Assembly: GCA_947579605.1 (NCBI GenBank)
Contig: OX388305.1
Span: 23,201,542 to 23,265,541, forward strand
Direction: 5' to 3'
From: Athripsodes cinereus
Taxonomy: Eukaryota; Arthropoda; Insecta; Trichoptera; Leptoceridae
DNA length: 64,000 nt
Below are positions 12,869 to 24,889 of the stretch, piece after piece. Both the position numbers and the translations under genes were made by a program. Position 1 is the first letter of the stretch. Every line of letters begins with the position of its first letter. The notes under the pieces were generated by a model that was given only the letters and a program-made list of their open reading frames with translations, was not told the DNA's origin and ran no database searches.

Positions 12869-12974
12869 TAATTTCGGGTTAACCAATGTATGAAAAATCA
12901 TCATGCATAGATTTGAGTTATATGAATACCAAAAGCTGTACATGCAAAATGGCAATTACAATAAATGTGTACGT

Positions 12975-13140
12975 TCTCACTTACTTACTCTCGATGGCCG
13001 TATAGCTCTTGTAAGGCCTTGGCTTCCAAAATAATAAATCCCCAAATTTTTCTGTGCTAAGCAGTGGATTGCCAGTCGTCTTTAACATTTGGCTCCTCAG
13101 ATCTCGGTAGATGTTATCCAATGTTGCGTTAATCCTACGC
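12975..13140 (-). repeat. Possible degraded repeat with ACTTACTTACT edge
   Basis: A GC-richer block begins with CACTTACTTACTCTCG, like the tetranucleotide tails of LINEs inserted in minus orientation (compare 22082-22092). I cannot translate it into a known protein, so the call rests on the tail and base composition alone. Confidence 0.35.
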
Positions 13141-13298
13141 GTTTAAATCTTACATAATATAAGTAGGTACAAACACTTCATTTATTTTTATTACAATGTC
13201 AAACTTTATGCATTTGAACTAAAAAAGAGAAGATGCAATAATATGTTGAAATTTGGAACAATACCATAAAAGTAAAGATATTATATTTAATATTATGT

Positions 13299-13310
13299 AT
13301 TTTGTATGGA
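13299..13310 (+). repeat. Target-site duplication, left copy
   Basis: ATTTTGTATGGA, a perfect 12-bp match to 13695-13706, flanking the twin-primed LINE. Confidence 0.9.
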
Positions 13311-13694
13311 AGAACAGTGCTCTTTTTGGCCAACTATCATTGGGCATTCTCAAAATATGTCCCAGCCAGGACCATCGTCTCTCCTGTATTACGGAGATTA
13401 CAGGTCTCTGCTGGGTGCGCCGGCGCACACCATCATTTGTAACATGTTCATACCACTTGACATCCAAAATCTTTCTAAGACACTTGTTTTCAAAGCACTG
13501 TTCTTCCGTCCGCAGGGGTCACATCGGCCCGGGCGTCCCTCTTTCACAATACACCGTTCCTATGACAACGATATCAGAGCGCAGGGAATGTCGTGGAAAG
13601 AGGTGACGCAATTGGCGCAGAGACGCTCTGAATGGAGGAGGCTGGTTTCTGCCCTGTGCTCCCGAGAGGAGCGTTGAGGGCGATGATGATGATG
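13311..13694 (+). mobile_element. 5'-inverted (twin-primed) LINE insertion
   Basis: A complete insertion event is readable. The 12-bp duplication ATTTTGTATGGA flanks it at 13299-13310 and 13695-13706. The right part, from about 13497, runs in plus orientation and reads ALFFRPQGSHRPGRPS, later MSWKEVTQLAQRRSEWRRLV and SALCSREER. It ends in a GATGATGATGAT tail. The left part (about 13311-13497) is the same LINE inverted. On the minus strand it reads LDVKWYEHVTNDGVRRRTQQ, VISVIQERRWSWLGHILRMP and ends PKRALFF. The KRALFF end of the inverted piece is where the plus piece starts, exactly as twin priming predicts. The junction shares GCAC. Confidence 0.9.
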
Positions 13695-13706
13695 ATTTTG
13701 TATGGA
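13695..13706 (+). repeat. Target-site duplication, right copy
   Basis: ATTTTGTATGGA directly follows the GAT tail of the LINE. The first AT could belong to the tail, so the true length is 10-12 bp. Confidence 0.9.
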
Positions 13707-13709
13707 TAT

Positions 13710-15220
13710 TTGAATGATAATATTATTTTTCACGACCCCATTTTTGTTGTCGTTTCTTTTTGATAGTTGGACATCAGAACGAAATTTGATTTATTCGAAT
13801 CATGGAGAGAAAAATGAGTTCATTTTCCTACAAATGATTTCTTACTGTGATCTTCTTTCAATACTATTATTATTACGATTATTGGAAGGGGTAACAGTGC
13901 TACGTGCAAATTTACACCCTTTTGTGAAGATCCTGTGTCGGCCGCGATTTGTGATTGTTCAGTCCGGCGCGTGCCAGGCATTACAACGATATTGGGGGGC
14001 GCGTACCTCCGATGGAATCTAGAGGTATGGGAGATGTGGGTGACACAAAATTTGATATTAAAAAAATGCCTAAAATTGATGGATAATATTGATTGTGTAA
14101 TAAAAGTATATATTTAAACCCATTTTTTGTGTTACTCTCTGTATCATAATTATATTTCCAAAATTGGAGTAGTGTTATGAACATGTAGATTATCATATTT
14201 ATACAAAAAATAAATACTTTCAGAGTGAGTAGCTTGGCTGATAATTTAATTTGAGATTTGTAAATTAAAATATTTATATACAAGTGTCTCATTTTTACTA
14301 AATATGTATAGGTATGTGAATTTTTACCAAGTATCGTCGGTTTATAACATTAGCTAGCTCGTATATGAATTTAAGGTATATATTGAACATTTGAAAACAT
14401 TCAAGTGTAACTTTTTTAGATTCTGATTCAGTTATCAGTCAGGTAGGATAGAAGAGCGATTTGAAGCTTGTACGGGAATAAAATGCTTGTAAGACTGGGG
14501 TGTTAAATGTCGTCAGCACTCTACAACTGTCATATACAGTGAGTTAAGATCCATGATACCTTAAATTGAAAAATTAAATAATTGCATCATAATATCAATA
14601 ATAAAATATACTACTATCCTAAAGTTCACACTAAAGTACTTAGATACACAAATATTTTTATAGTAGTTAGGTATATAGGTATTACAAATATATACCTACA
14701 TATTGATATAACAAACGTACCGTTCTGTGTGTGTGTGTGCACACGGAGTCGGTAAGTATGTGCATGTTACAATATACATAATATATTCATATACATACAC
14801 ACAGAATAAGTTACAATACATACACAATACAATATTATATGTAGTAGTAATAGTGTTGTGTGGGTGTCATTGTATTGTATATTTTCCTATTGTGTCCTCA
14901 TTGTACAGAGCTTATCAGAGCAAATAAACGCAAGGAAGTTGTTTTTGTTCCATCTTTACCCTTATCATCACACCTACATACCCCTCTACAATATTATCTT
15001 TTATACTTCTTTCTCCTTCTAACACAATACAGGCAAACTTTTATTTTGATATCGTAATAGGTTTTATGTGTTTGTCATAAAAATAAATACCGACTACGAT
15101 TTAAAAAAAATAAATAATAATCAAACGATATTTTATTTGCAAAATGCAGCAAGATTGTGATGATTACTATTTTATACGTATTTTAATAAAATTATTATTT
15201 ATAATTATTTTATACGTACG
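13710..15220. other. AT-rich noncoding stretch
   Basis: No gene is recognised. A GC-richer pocket at 13905-14030 (TGTGTCGGCCGCGATTTGTG onward) looks like a worn transposon piece. A TG run lies at 14725-14740. Frames at 13714-14022 and 13981-14292 overlap one another on opposite strands and show no domain. Confidence 0.5.
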
Positions 15221-15221
15221 C

Positions 15222-15365
15222 CACCACTTCAATTTCCACAAGTGGAGTAACTAGAAATAACCATTAAATGTAAGTAATGGACATAAAGGTTGTCCTTTTT
15301 ATACTATGCACAAAATAAAATATTCAGAATGGCGCTCATTACTTAATCGAAGATGTTTAATGTCC
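15222..15365 (+). mobile_element. Dispersed family A, decayed copy
   Basis: It keeps TTTCCACAAGTGGAGTAAC, GGTTGTCCTTTTTATAC, ATATTCAGAATGGCG and GATGTTTAATGTCCC in the family order. It lacks the distal part. Confidence 0.6.
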
Positions 15366-16169
15366 CATGCATGATTTTAAAATCTTATTTTTTTATTTAT
15401 TATCTTTAAACGTCGGTGTATCAGAATTTACATAGGTTAGGATGCTATTTGATTTATTTTACACTGTGGCAAGACTCACAATCAGCACTTTGATTAAATA
15501 TTATGCTTTTTTACCCCAAAATTTCATTAAATAATTCATTATTCAAAAGTTTGCCTGTACTCTCCCAACAGTAGAGTCCTTTGTCCTGTCCCTTTTTATT
15601 ATCACAATATCACCAACAAACTCTCAACTGAAATGTTTTAACATTAACACAGAATCAATTGCCTCATTCATGGCGCTCGTTTGTTCTTCTTTGTCTGATA
15701 TCACACTCTCCATGTTACTCACCTATGTAATGTGTTATACAACAATGTGTTAAGCTACGAAATCTATAAAAAATTGTGTCATAATACTCTATTTATCTAT
15801 TTGCATAATCACAGTACTTATCATAATTGTTGCAGCTTTAGGAGATAATGTATTCAATAAACATGCTTGTTGTTCTCTCTTTGTCATAAAGTGGTTTAAA
15901 TGGAAGAAATCACCAATATAATGATAATCTCGCCCCTGCAGATCATTACAGTTTTTGTATGTAAATTGATTTGTTGATATTGTTATGCAAATGATGATGA
16001 TGTAAAAAGAATAAAGAAATAAATAAAGCATTCAGAATTGATGACATATCTACTTTATTTTTGAATTGAATATGTTAAATGTCTTAAATGTAATATTTCA
16101 TGGATATCTGTCTCTTGCAGCATATTTGAAAATCTAAAAAGTGAGAGACCTGTTTTACTTCATCAATTT

Positions 16170-16305
16170 TTATTATTTGTTATTTTATTTATTTTATTCT
16201 TCACTGTACATTGTTTACAATAATACAAATTTACAAAGAGAATATCGTATATGTACAGAGGGCGAGTTTATCGCTAAAATGCAATGTCTTCCAACTAACC
16301 CGGAG
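16170..16305 (-). mobile_element. Dispersed family D (LINE 3' UTR type)
   Basis: On the minus strand the order is GGTTAGTTGGAAGACATTGC, then GATAAACTCGCCCTCTGTAC, then a tail rich in ATAAATAAAATAAATAA. The same order is seen at 44305-44436 (plus), 46250-46347 (plus), 50978-51120 (minus), 40728-40785 (minus) and 33038-33180 (minus). Copies end in AATAAAG-like signals plus simple repeats, as LINE 3' UTRs do. Confidence 0.7.
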
Positions 16306-16677
16306 ATTTAAGAGATATGCGTTATCATAATTTAAAACTAAATAGAAATTAATGCTTTAGTTAAAGTTAACTTATCAAATTTATTACCTACCTACCGATG
16401 TTAAATTAACTTAACCCATACAACAATATTTGCTTCTTGTCCTGGACCACAGGCCTTCTGTCCTCCCTTGCAGCCTCCAAAGATCTTATTGGCAATCGTT
16501 TTTTGGCATGCTAATCACCTTTCTTCATTTAGTAGTTAAACAATGATTATCTATTTATTAATGTATTATTTACTTAATATTGATTAATACCAAATTTGCA
16601 CAAAAATAGTAGTTTGAAAATGAATAATTTTCATTAAATAAATTTTAATAGATGTAAGTTTGGTACAACATCACTTT

Positions 16678-16752
16678 AAGACATTTAACATTTTCAGTTC
16701 AACGATGAGGTATGCCACACATCCTCAATATCTTAACTTTTATTGGCACGGT
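16678..16752 (-). mobile_element. Dispersed family A fragment
   Basis: CAACGATGAGGTATGCCACA, CATCCTCAATATCTTAAC and TTTTATTGGCACGG form the minus-strand central block of family A. Confidence 0.65.
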
Positions 16753-17334
16753 GATGATTTTCATCTTTATTATATGTACTATATGACGTGATGGTATAAA
16801 AGAAAAATAACAATTTATCGCAGAGTTTCCCACAAATTACATCAGTTTTATATTGGTGCAGTTTACAACATTGTTGATAACTACAACTCAATATTGTGGA
16901 ATGTGCTATATTTTTATTTGTATTATTATTACTATTTATTTATTATTCAGACACCTTTTTGTTAGGATATTATTATAATAATGGAATGTATGAACATTTA
17001 AAACAATCGTTTTTTGTGTGAGTTTTAACTTTTTACTATCTACTTTTAAAGGTCTCGTAAAAATATTATGAATAGAGATTTTAAAGAATAATTTGCAACC
17101 GAGATAGCTTTATAGTATATTTTATAATAACGATACTTATTTTGGTTGTTTGTTTATTTAGGTTATATTTGATTTCGTGAAAAAAGGTTTGTAATATTAA
17201 CAATATTACTCAAGAGACACCTCGTTCGCGCAGCCAACAGACTGTGCAAGCTCTTTAATGTGGTAGAGGTAGTGGCTCAAGCCTTTTATGTGGTAGAAAC
17301 AGGTAAAAATCTATGATTCTGTGGAGTTTCTAAC

Positions 17335-17460
17335 AAAAAATATGTCCCCCACTAGTTTTTGTAAGATTTTGATCGTCGGGTAGTGTCCAAGTATTCGTAA
17401 ATATCGTTCAATTCAACAGTGAGGTATAACACTTATTCTGAATGTCTATTCTATTAGTGA
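17335..17460 (-). mobile_element. Dispersed family A fragment
   Basis: TTCAACAGTGAGGTATAACA followed by TATTCTGAATGTC matches the reverse complement of the family A core, with a possible distal block at 17370-17390 (GTCGGGTAGTGTCC). It is strongly diverged. Confidence 0.45.
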
Positions 17461-17505
17461 TTGAATGTTCTGTAAATAGCAAGTATAAGTAAAATATCAC
17501 GTATA

Positions 17506-17625
17506 AGACATTTAACATCTTCAGCTCAGCGGTGATGTGCAATGTATTACCTTTTATTACCATACAGAGGACGACTAGTGCGTTTCTTATATGAATTTAG
17601 TTCACTGACTACTCCACTCGTGGAA
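17506..17625 (-). mobile_element. Dispersed family A fragment
   Basis: AAGACATTTAACATCTTCAG, CTCAGCGGTGATG, ACAGAGGACGACTAG and CTACTCCACTCGTGG follow family A order on the minus strand. It lies 45 bp from another partial copy (17335-17460), so the two may be pieces of a local duplication. Confidence 0.6.
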
Positions 17626-18671
17626 AATGGTACAAATGAAAATTTAGTGAATAAGTGGTTCTTATTCCTAATTGTTATTTTTAAAATTATTGTTCTAATT
17701 GTATTTTTAAACTCCTTCTAACAAATAATATAACGATGTCTCCATTATTTATATTTTACTGTGACGAAATCGTTTTCACGCAAGATTGCAAATTGGAGTG
17801 GTCCACCCTCCTAATAATATCTTCGACGTTCCGCAAATAAAAACAGCTTTTAATCCCATTTAACGACCATAAAAGAGTGTCACTATATTCTGTGGGGTAA
17901 AGTCGATAGGGAATAATATTATATAATACAGATCCGGTAACATCTCTATCTCTCATTTTTATATTGACAAATATCACTTGAATGAAAGAGAAAACTAGAG
18001 CTCAGTTTTAAAGCTGATATTAAATTCGGTGCATGTTTACTAAAGAATTCTATGATGCGTTTATACAGTAGCTAAAGTTTTATTGATAAATATTGTGATT
18101 CTCAAACTTTTTTGAATGTCATAATGCACACCATTAAGTAAAAATATACAATTTATATTTTTTTGAGTGATTTTCCATAATTTAAATCTGGCGAATAGGT
18201 ATATTTTTGTGTTCTTATAGGTATTATTTACTTTATAAATGTTTATCGATTATCTATTCTAATAGTTTGTACTCTCGTTTTTTTAATCTAATTGTTTTGT
18301 GTCTTTTTTGTAACTGATCGTTCCTTTGTAAACATGTTTTGTATATATACATAGTTTAAACATGTAAAAGGCTTTGGCCGTAAATATTTGTAAATAAATA
18401 AAATAAATAACTGCTAATCTGGATGACATTCTTCAGTCATCTTTCCATTGCCTCTCATTGAACCTCTTTCACATTTAACTACTCGTTTCTTTCTTTGGCA
18501 ATTTTTTCAAAATGTTCATAATTCGTTTCCGTTTCAACTTTCTTCCTCTTCTGGAACTGACGTCCAGAAAAATCCCATTATGCCTTTATGTTCATGCAAA
18601 TGTAAATTTTAAGTTCAAATTTTATATCAATGACATTTTTTTACATACGTATAGCTATATTTTTTTATATA

Positions 18672-18716
18672 CGCAATTCACACAAATTCACCCAAACTCA
18701 AGCTAGTCCCAAACGT
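18672..18716 (-). mobile_element. SINE S1 3'-end fragment
   Basis: CGCAATTCACACAAATTCAC and CAAGCTAGTCCCAAAC are the reverse complement of the S1 end (TTGGGACTAGCTCG and GTGAATTGTC). No tRNA head is visible. Confidence 0.5.
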
Positions 18717-18719
18717 ACG

Positions 18720-21110
18720 CTCCATATCGGCCGCCACTACAATATATTGTCAATGTGAGTATTACGTATTTGAGAACTTTATTCCCATATCATAACTGTT
18801 GGAGAATAAATGATTAGTGGGGTGGCCATAAGTTGATCGCTACATGATAGACTAGTTGTGAGGGGTTTGTATTTATTCATGATAATACTTTATCAAGTGT
18901 TTATTGTTTTCTCCCCTTTGTTACATCTCACTTATATCTACAATACGAGTAGGTACTGAGGACTATAGGTACCTTTTCGTATATAGTGAGCTCTACGAGA
19001 CAGTATAGGCACTGAGTTGACACAAGAGATAGATTGGAGGCACAATCCTCTTACAATATACCTAACATTGTATTTATTATAATACTTACATTTCTTGAAC
19101 CGGGGTGGAGGTGTTTTCCTCTAACCACATTGTGGTTGCCTGTCAAACACTTCTAAATGGATAAATTTAATTGGTTTAGCTCTAATTAAAGACAAAAACA
19201 ATATTGTACATACCTATATCTTTTTTGCTGTTATTTTAAAATACCTGTTTTATTTCTCTATCACTTATTAGTATGTGAATCCGGAATATGATTTATTTTT
19301 ATTTCGTATCAATTGTTTATTTGTTAAAAAATATTCTTAGTTATTATTTTAAGAGATCTTTCACGTGTTATAATTAATTGGAATAATAAATTTTCATATA
19401 ATAACATGAACCAGATTTTTTAACTTCCTTCAAAGGTCTAAAAATGTTTAGTTACAAATCTTCGACAAAACTTTGGATCATCTAAAATAAAATTAAACTT
19501 CTTTTCCATTCTATCTTATGTAAAATGAATTATCATTGAGGATAAACAATTTCCGAAAAGTTTCCAACTTAAAAAAAAAACTAGGTATACCTATTTAATA
19601 TTTGGAAAAAAACACATAAATAATTTTATTAATTAGTGTTTATACTTAATATTTTATCTTTGTCGTTGTCTTCTAGAGACATACATGATGTAGCGGATTA
19701 TTTATTTTAAAAAACCTTTTTCACCCCTCACTACGGCGTTATATCGCTACTAGGAACAACGCTAAGCAACCCTCAAACCGCATCCCTCCTCCCCCATTCA
19801 CCTTGTAAAACTCAAGGACTCTTCAGTGATCGTTCGACTAAAAATATAATTAACTCACAATTTACTTAAAGTTTCATTTCACGGTTATATAACCTTCTTA
19901 AACTGATAATAATTTTTTCATTCACTCCAAGCTTTTCATTAAAGCTTCAAGTAGCAATGAAAATAATTATTGTCAACTGGCCAAATATAAATATATTTAA
20001 CATTGTATACAAATATTATTATTTTTGTAGAAATATTGAAACGCAATCTATTTTTTTAATGATCCACCTTTGCGACTAGCCTTAGTACCTATAATATTTT
20101 TACAATTGGAATAAATAATGAATAAAAATAAACAATTTCATGAAAGATGTATCTGCTTTTGTTGGGTTGATTGGAAAGAATCGTACATACGCCATTTGTA
20201 CTATTGTCCGATTAATTACTCTGTTTTATTTTATAAAATAAATTTAATCAGGTCATTTATAATGTTTTCAGATGTATGATATATGATAATAAGAGTGATT
20301 AATGATAAATCAACCAGTTAATGAAATAACTTATTAAATTGCTGAGGATCTTTCATTTGTGTTTTGAAAAAGAACGAATCGAAAAAACTTACAGAAAATA
20401 GTGAGTGACTTATTGTATCACGATAACTTCATGAAAACTACATTTTGGATTTTGATATATAAAATTTGGGAAACATGTATGTGCGAGAACAGGACATTTG
20501 GCATATAGATTGTTCTTATTCTGAGCGTTCAAAGGAAAACTATCGCTCTCCCTTGCTTACTAGAGAGAAGTATGTATAATAATAATGTTACGAAGATGTT
20601 TGTTTGGTTTGCATATTGAAGAATGTGTCGTAAACACATCACAGACAGGATGCGATGACCACACAAAATAGATAAGACATTGCCACCGCGTTACTGTTAT
20701 TTATGATCAGTCTTTGGTTGTCTCGGACAGGAAATGTGGTGATCCTATCAGTACACAGGGCAGGGGTTAAAAGAGGTATGACACTGGTTCGAAACACAAT
20801 ATTTATAAATATCTTTCTATGATGTAAATCACAGCGTATGGAAATTGAATAACACCGTGTTATGTGAATATCTTCTGTTAGTATAGTAGGTAGGGGAGGC
20901 AAATAGTGAAGAAAAAATGGAATAAATCGTGGATTTATTGTTGATAAAAATTCAATTTCTTTGTGAAATTTACGAGTTTAATGTCCACGAAAAAGGAAAA
21001 CTGATTATTAAATAAATATCAATGTAACTTTCTAGTACCAAACACACCCTTAATGTACGGTGTTGTAGAATAATGTATCATTTTACAACATCGAAAAAGT
21101 GAACTCATTT
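18720..21110. other. AT-rich noncoding stretch
   Basis: Nothing recognisable. The 87-codon minus frame at 20639-20902 shows no domain or codon signal. Confidence 0.55.
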
Positions 21111-21117
21111 TATGATT

Positions 21118-21290
21118 TAGGTACTTGGAGGGAGAGACTTCGTGAACAAGGGGTCCGCGGTTCGATTCCAGATACCGACAAACTCCCCTTACACGACACA
21201 AGCTTTTAGCTTACTGTGAAAGATATATAAGGTTGTAATTGGGTTTATTACAAAATCCAGATATACCTATATATTTCAAAAAAATAATAA
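21118..21290 (+). mobile_element. tRNA-derived SINE, family S2
   Basis: A B box GGTTCGATTCC lies in a tRNA-like context (GTGAACAAGGGGTCCGCGG before it). It is followed by CTCCCCTTACACGACACAAG, CTTTTAGCTTACTGTGAAAG and a TATAAGGTTGTAATTGGGTT end. The same blocks appear in reverse orientation at 46441-46622 and 52556-52625, which defines a second SINE family distinct from S1. Confidence 0.7.
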
Positions 21291-22080
21291 TAAAAAAAGA
21301 TTATAGAAGAATATTATTATAGAAGATATAAATCTAAATAATCATCTGAAGTAGGTACCTATACTTTTACTTTATAAATTAATCCGTACTATTGCTGTAA
21401 GTGTACTTAATCCAATTATTGATTATCATAATTTGAGATTGGTGTGTGGTGAAAAATTATTGCAAACACATTCCTTTAACGATGTAAGAAAATTTCTTCT
21501 GCAAATGAAAGTTATTAAAATTGATAAATTCCATGGGTAGAATAGATGAAATTTGCAATATTATACATTTATTTCTTCTAAAAATGTATGATGTAGATAC
21601 ACCAAACAGAAGCATTTTGTACAGGAATCACATCGTGAATAAAAGCAAATAATATTTAATAAGTAATTTTATTAGGTAGTAAATAACAACAAAACATAAG
21701 CCATAAAACAGAAAAAAGGTGAACATAAAAAAAAACAATTTCAAAATCAAATAACAACGTATTTAAAAATCTAACAGATTATGTACAAAATTATAATACA
21801 TATTTTTTTTATAATATTATCAATGTAATAAAAGCATTACTAGTAGGTACGTATACTAACATAAAATCATTGTTTTAAACATTATACACATATTTAAATG
21901 TAAAAAGAATATTATACTATTTATACAAATGTGGAATATTCAAGATATTTTTGTTGATTTTCATTAATTTTTGATACTTACCGATTTTTTTCTGAAGTCG
22001 TAGTCAAAAAGAAGTCAACACTAACTTGAGTAAAATATTGCAGCAATAGATATTTTCATTAGTAACTATAGGGTAATATA
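21291..22080. other. AT-rich noncoding stretch
   Basis: Very AT-rich sequence with stop codons in all frames. I see nothing beyond simple A/T repeats. Confidence 0.6.
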
Positions 22081-22081
22081 C

Positions 22082-22392
22082 TTACTTACTTACTGCCAGC
22101 CTTCTTCTCTCCACTGCTGGATATAGGCCTCTTCAAAACTTTTCCATATTCTCCTATCTCGAGCAACACGATACCACTGTTTCCCCATCATCTGGACAAT
22201 ATCATCAACCCATCTTTTTTGGGGTCTTCCTACGCTTCTTTTGTCCTCCCATGGTCTCCATACAAGAATTCTGGAAGTCCATCTGCCATCCTCTCGTCTT
22301 ATCACATGACCAGCCCATTGCCATTTCAGCTTGGAGACTTTATCAACAACGTCAACGACTTTTGTCTTTTGTATAGGGTAATATACAAACAC
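22082..22392 (-). pseudogene. LINE reverse transcriptase C-terminal fragment, open frame
   Basis: The minus-strand frame (about 100 codons) is uninterrupted to its stop. It reads KVSKLKWQWAGHVIRREDGR, then WTSRILVWRPWEDKRSVGRP, then KRWVDDIVQMMGKQWYRVAR, then a W-x-x-x-E-E-A-Y-I-Q-Q-W ending. This is the well-known C-terminal region of insect LINE endonuclease/reverse transcriptase polyproteins (RTE-like by resemblance). After the stop there is a TAAGTAAGTAAGTA tail on the minus strand. The 5' side is truncated near 22375-22392. The intact frame suggests a fairly recent insertion. Confidence 0.85.
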
Positions 22393-22399
22393 ACAATAT

Positions 22400-24150
22400 A
22401 GGGTAATGTAGTAGTAGACGACTTCATTAATTAATGGGTAAGAGTGGATACTTTACTGGTTTATTTGTTGTTCATTGTATATACCTACTTGTGATATTCT
22501 TTGTTTAAACTCTCTGTATTTTTATTTTGACGAATAAATAAATAATAGTTTCATGGTTACAGTTTTAAATTGTGAGATAACTCCCCCTTCACAACACACT
22601 ATAGGTTTCTGTGAGGGTGGTCAGTGGGTTTGATTAAAATTTAAAAATTCATCTCATAATGAGTGATATGAAAATTAGTGTATAATGTTATGAATGTCAG
22701 TCAAGTTAAATAATGAGTTAACTGTGAGGGTATACCCTAAGGGGTGTATTTCGGTGTTTTAAAAATACATTTTTACAAAGGAAATATGCATGAAAACATT
22801 CATGAACTTACGTATGAAAAAAATATTCTCTATTTTAACAACATATTTTTAATATCTCCAAAATCTTGTATGTAAATATTCAAGGAGCAAAATATATTGA
22901 AAAGTTTTCAAATGCGTGATATAAAACAATATGAATTACCTAGTTATCTATTGTATGTTAACGTCCTCAGAAAATTGATACTAGTAAATGCTTAGATAAT
23001 GAATCAAATGAAGAATTGTAATTTTAATATTTAAATAGGACAAATGATTGGGCAATAATGAAAAGATAAGTAACTTAACATTTATACAGTAATTTTTTGA
23101 TATGTAAGAAACATTCAATTTAATTATTAGGTATTTGTTTAATAATAAACTGTTGCTATATAAATTTGATATTGTAATTATTCCCTTAAATATATAGTTT
23201 TAATGATATTATGATATGGTATGTTACTAAACATTTTACTGCAATTATACATAGGTATATAACTAAATATGATTTGCAATATAAAAATGATATGTACACT
23301 GTTATGTACATTTACCTATGAGAATAATATTAATTTCCCGATTTTGCAGATGAAAAATGAAATCAGTTGTAATAATAATAATAACACTAATAATAATTTG
23401 ACTCAACAATTCGAACTGTCTAATATACGAAAAATCACCATTTTTGTAATTTTAATATATTTATATTATGCTTTAAAATACAACAGATAGTGAAATATAC
23501 TATATAATAATCGCATTTTTAGAGGCATTATTTTGTCTCTGTTCCATTCAATAGTTAAACAGTTCGAAATATATTTATATTTGTGGATGTGAAAAAAGGT
23601 CCATTAATTTATTTTCGTTAACTTTTAAGTTAATAATATATAAAGGGAATTGAGTAATTTTTATAATTATTTGTTTGTGGGATTGATGGAGCGGAGTTGA
23701 TTATATGTATTACCAATTAAATCGATATTTTCGAAAATATCGACTTGATGAGTTGTGGAAATGGACAGTCCATTATTGGTTTTTATAAGTAATTTTATAA
23801 AAAAATGCAAGTGTATCAAAATGATAACTAACTTTTGAATAATTGTAACATTGTAATTAAAAAAAATAAGTATAGATCTAATTACAACGCATGTAGGTAG
23901 GTACATGAAAAACGAGAAATTCCCACACCCATACTCTTTAAATTAACACAGTTATTGCACTTAATGAACATTGTTTATATATCATAATTATTACTGGATA
24001 TTAAATTAATGCTAGGTACATTTATTTTGTGTCTGACATGTTCTTAGTTTTAAGTTAATTAATGTTATCATTGGCATCACATATAGTATAAAGCTGTAAA
24101 GGTGTTGTTTAACAAAAATCTGTAGATGCATAAAGAAATCGTTATACGGC
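22400..24150. other. AT-rich stretch downstream of the Sox gene
   Basis: Nothing coding is recognised. Frames at 23269-23490, 23667-23906 and 24012-24230 are short and AT-driven. This is the flank beyond the presumed Sox polyadenylation site. Confidence 0.55.
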
Positions 24151-24156
24151 TTTATT
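24151..24156 (-). promoter_or_regulatory. Candidate Sox polyadenylation signal AATAAA
   Basis: AATAAA on the minus strand, about 250 nt downstream of the Sox stop codon at 24409-24411. AATAAA is common by chance in such AT-rich DNA. This is the first well-placed one, not a proven one. Confidence 0.4.
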
Positions 24157-24178
24157 CCATATTTTAATAGTATCAGTG

Positions 24179-24197
24179 TATATATATATATATATAT
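24179..24197. repeat. (TA)n microsatellite
   Basis: A run of about nine TA units in the presumed Sox 3' flank. Confidence 0.8.
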
Positions 24198-24408
24198 GTA
24201 TATACTATGGTTAGATATATTTATATACAAAGTGTTAACAGCTACTTATTACAATATTTACATGTGGCTTTGTTCAATAGAGCTATTCGTCAGTTACACC
24301 AGTTCAGTTGCTCTCCAGTGAAGGAGATCTATCTAGCGAGGGTCCTGGCCGGTCATAGCAGCCCCACATACCCAGTGCTCCCCGCGCGGGGAGCACCGGG
24401 AGCGGTCT

Positions 24409-24889
24409 TCATATCACGTGCTGAGGGGGTTCCTCATCAGAAGGTTGTTTCAACATCACGTATGACACAGGTCTCGTCTCTTGAGGGCTGGAGGTTGCAG
24501 ATACTTGTGCTGGGGGCGGTGGGGGTGGCGTAGATGGAGGAGTTCTTGTTGGTCTGCAGCCACAGGCACCGGTGGCTGCGCCCCACCATCCCCCTGGACA
24601 CAAAGCACCTAACTGAGCCAATTCAGCGGCTATTTCCTCTCCCGGTAATTTTGGACCGAATGGATAAAATGGATAGGGAAATGGAGGAAATATACTTCTC
24701 GATAAATCCAGCTTTCCTTCATGATTCAGTAATGGATGATGTGGAGGAGGTGCGGGCGCAAGCAGTCTTGGAACAGGTGATAAAAGCGATGACATGGGAA
24801 ATCCGAACTTAGGTTCTTTCTTCATAAGTGCTTTTGGTTTCCGTCTGGGTCGATACTTGTAGTCTGGATGTTCTTTCATGTGAAGTGCT
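24409..24889 (-). CDS. Sox21-like: SoxB2 (Sox21-type) transcription factor, coding exon 2
   Basis: This exon supplies residues 73 (part) to 232. It opens with the end of the HMG box, [19 protein letters not shown], the alpha-helix 3 and basic tail that bind the DNA minor groove. Next comes [14 protein letters not shown], which resembles the segment after the box in vertebrate SOX14/SOX21. After it is a Pro-rich region with [16 protein letters not shown] and a PPST-Pro6 run, a Cys/Trp-containing stretch (CPGGWW, CGC), and the end [10 protein letters not shown] to HVI and stop. The PV-S/A-Y ending recalls SoxB2 C termini. The acceptor is TTTTTACAG just upstream at 24890. The 20 codons open before it are intronic. 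GC content is well above the flanks, as expected for a real exon. Sox21a and Sox21b cannot be separated by eye. Confidence 0.93.

Noticed and set aside
12593..12955. 120-codon minus-strand frame
   Set aside because: Reverse-strand shadow of the LINE remnant whose plus-strand translation shows DHVDRM and GRPPKRW motifs.
24207..24533. 108-codon plus-strand frame
   Set aside because: Overlaps the end of Sox exon 2 and its 3' UTR on the other strand. No domain.
24534..24812. 92-codon plus-strand frame opposite Sox exon 2
   Set aside because: Antisense shadow of a GC-rich real exon.
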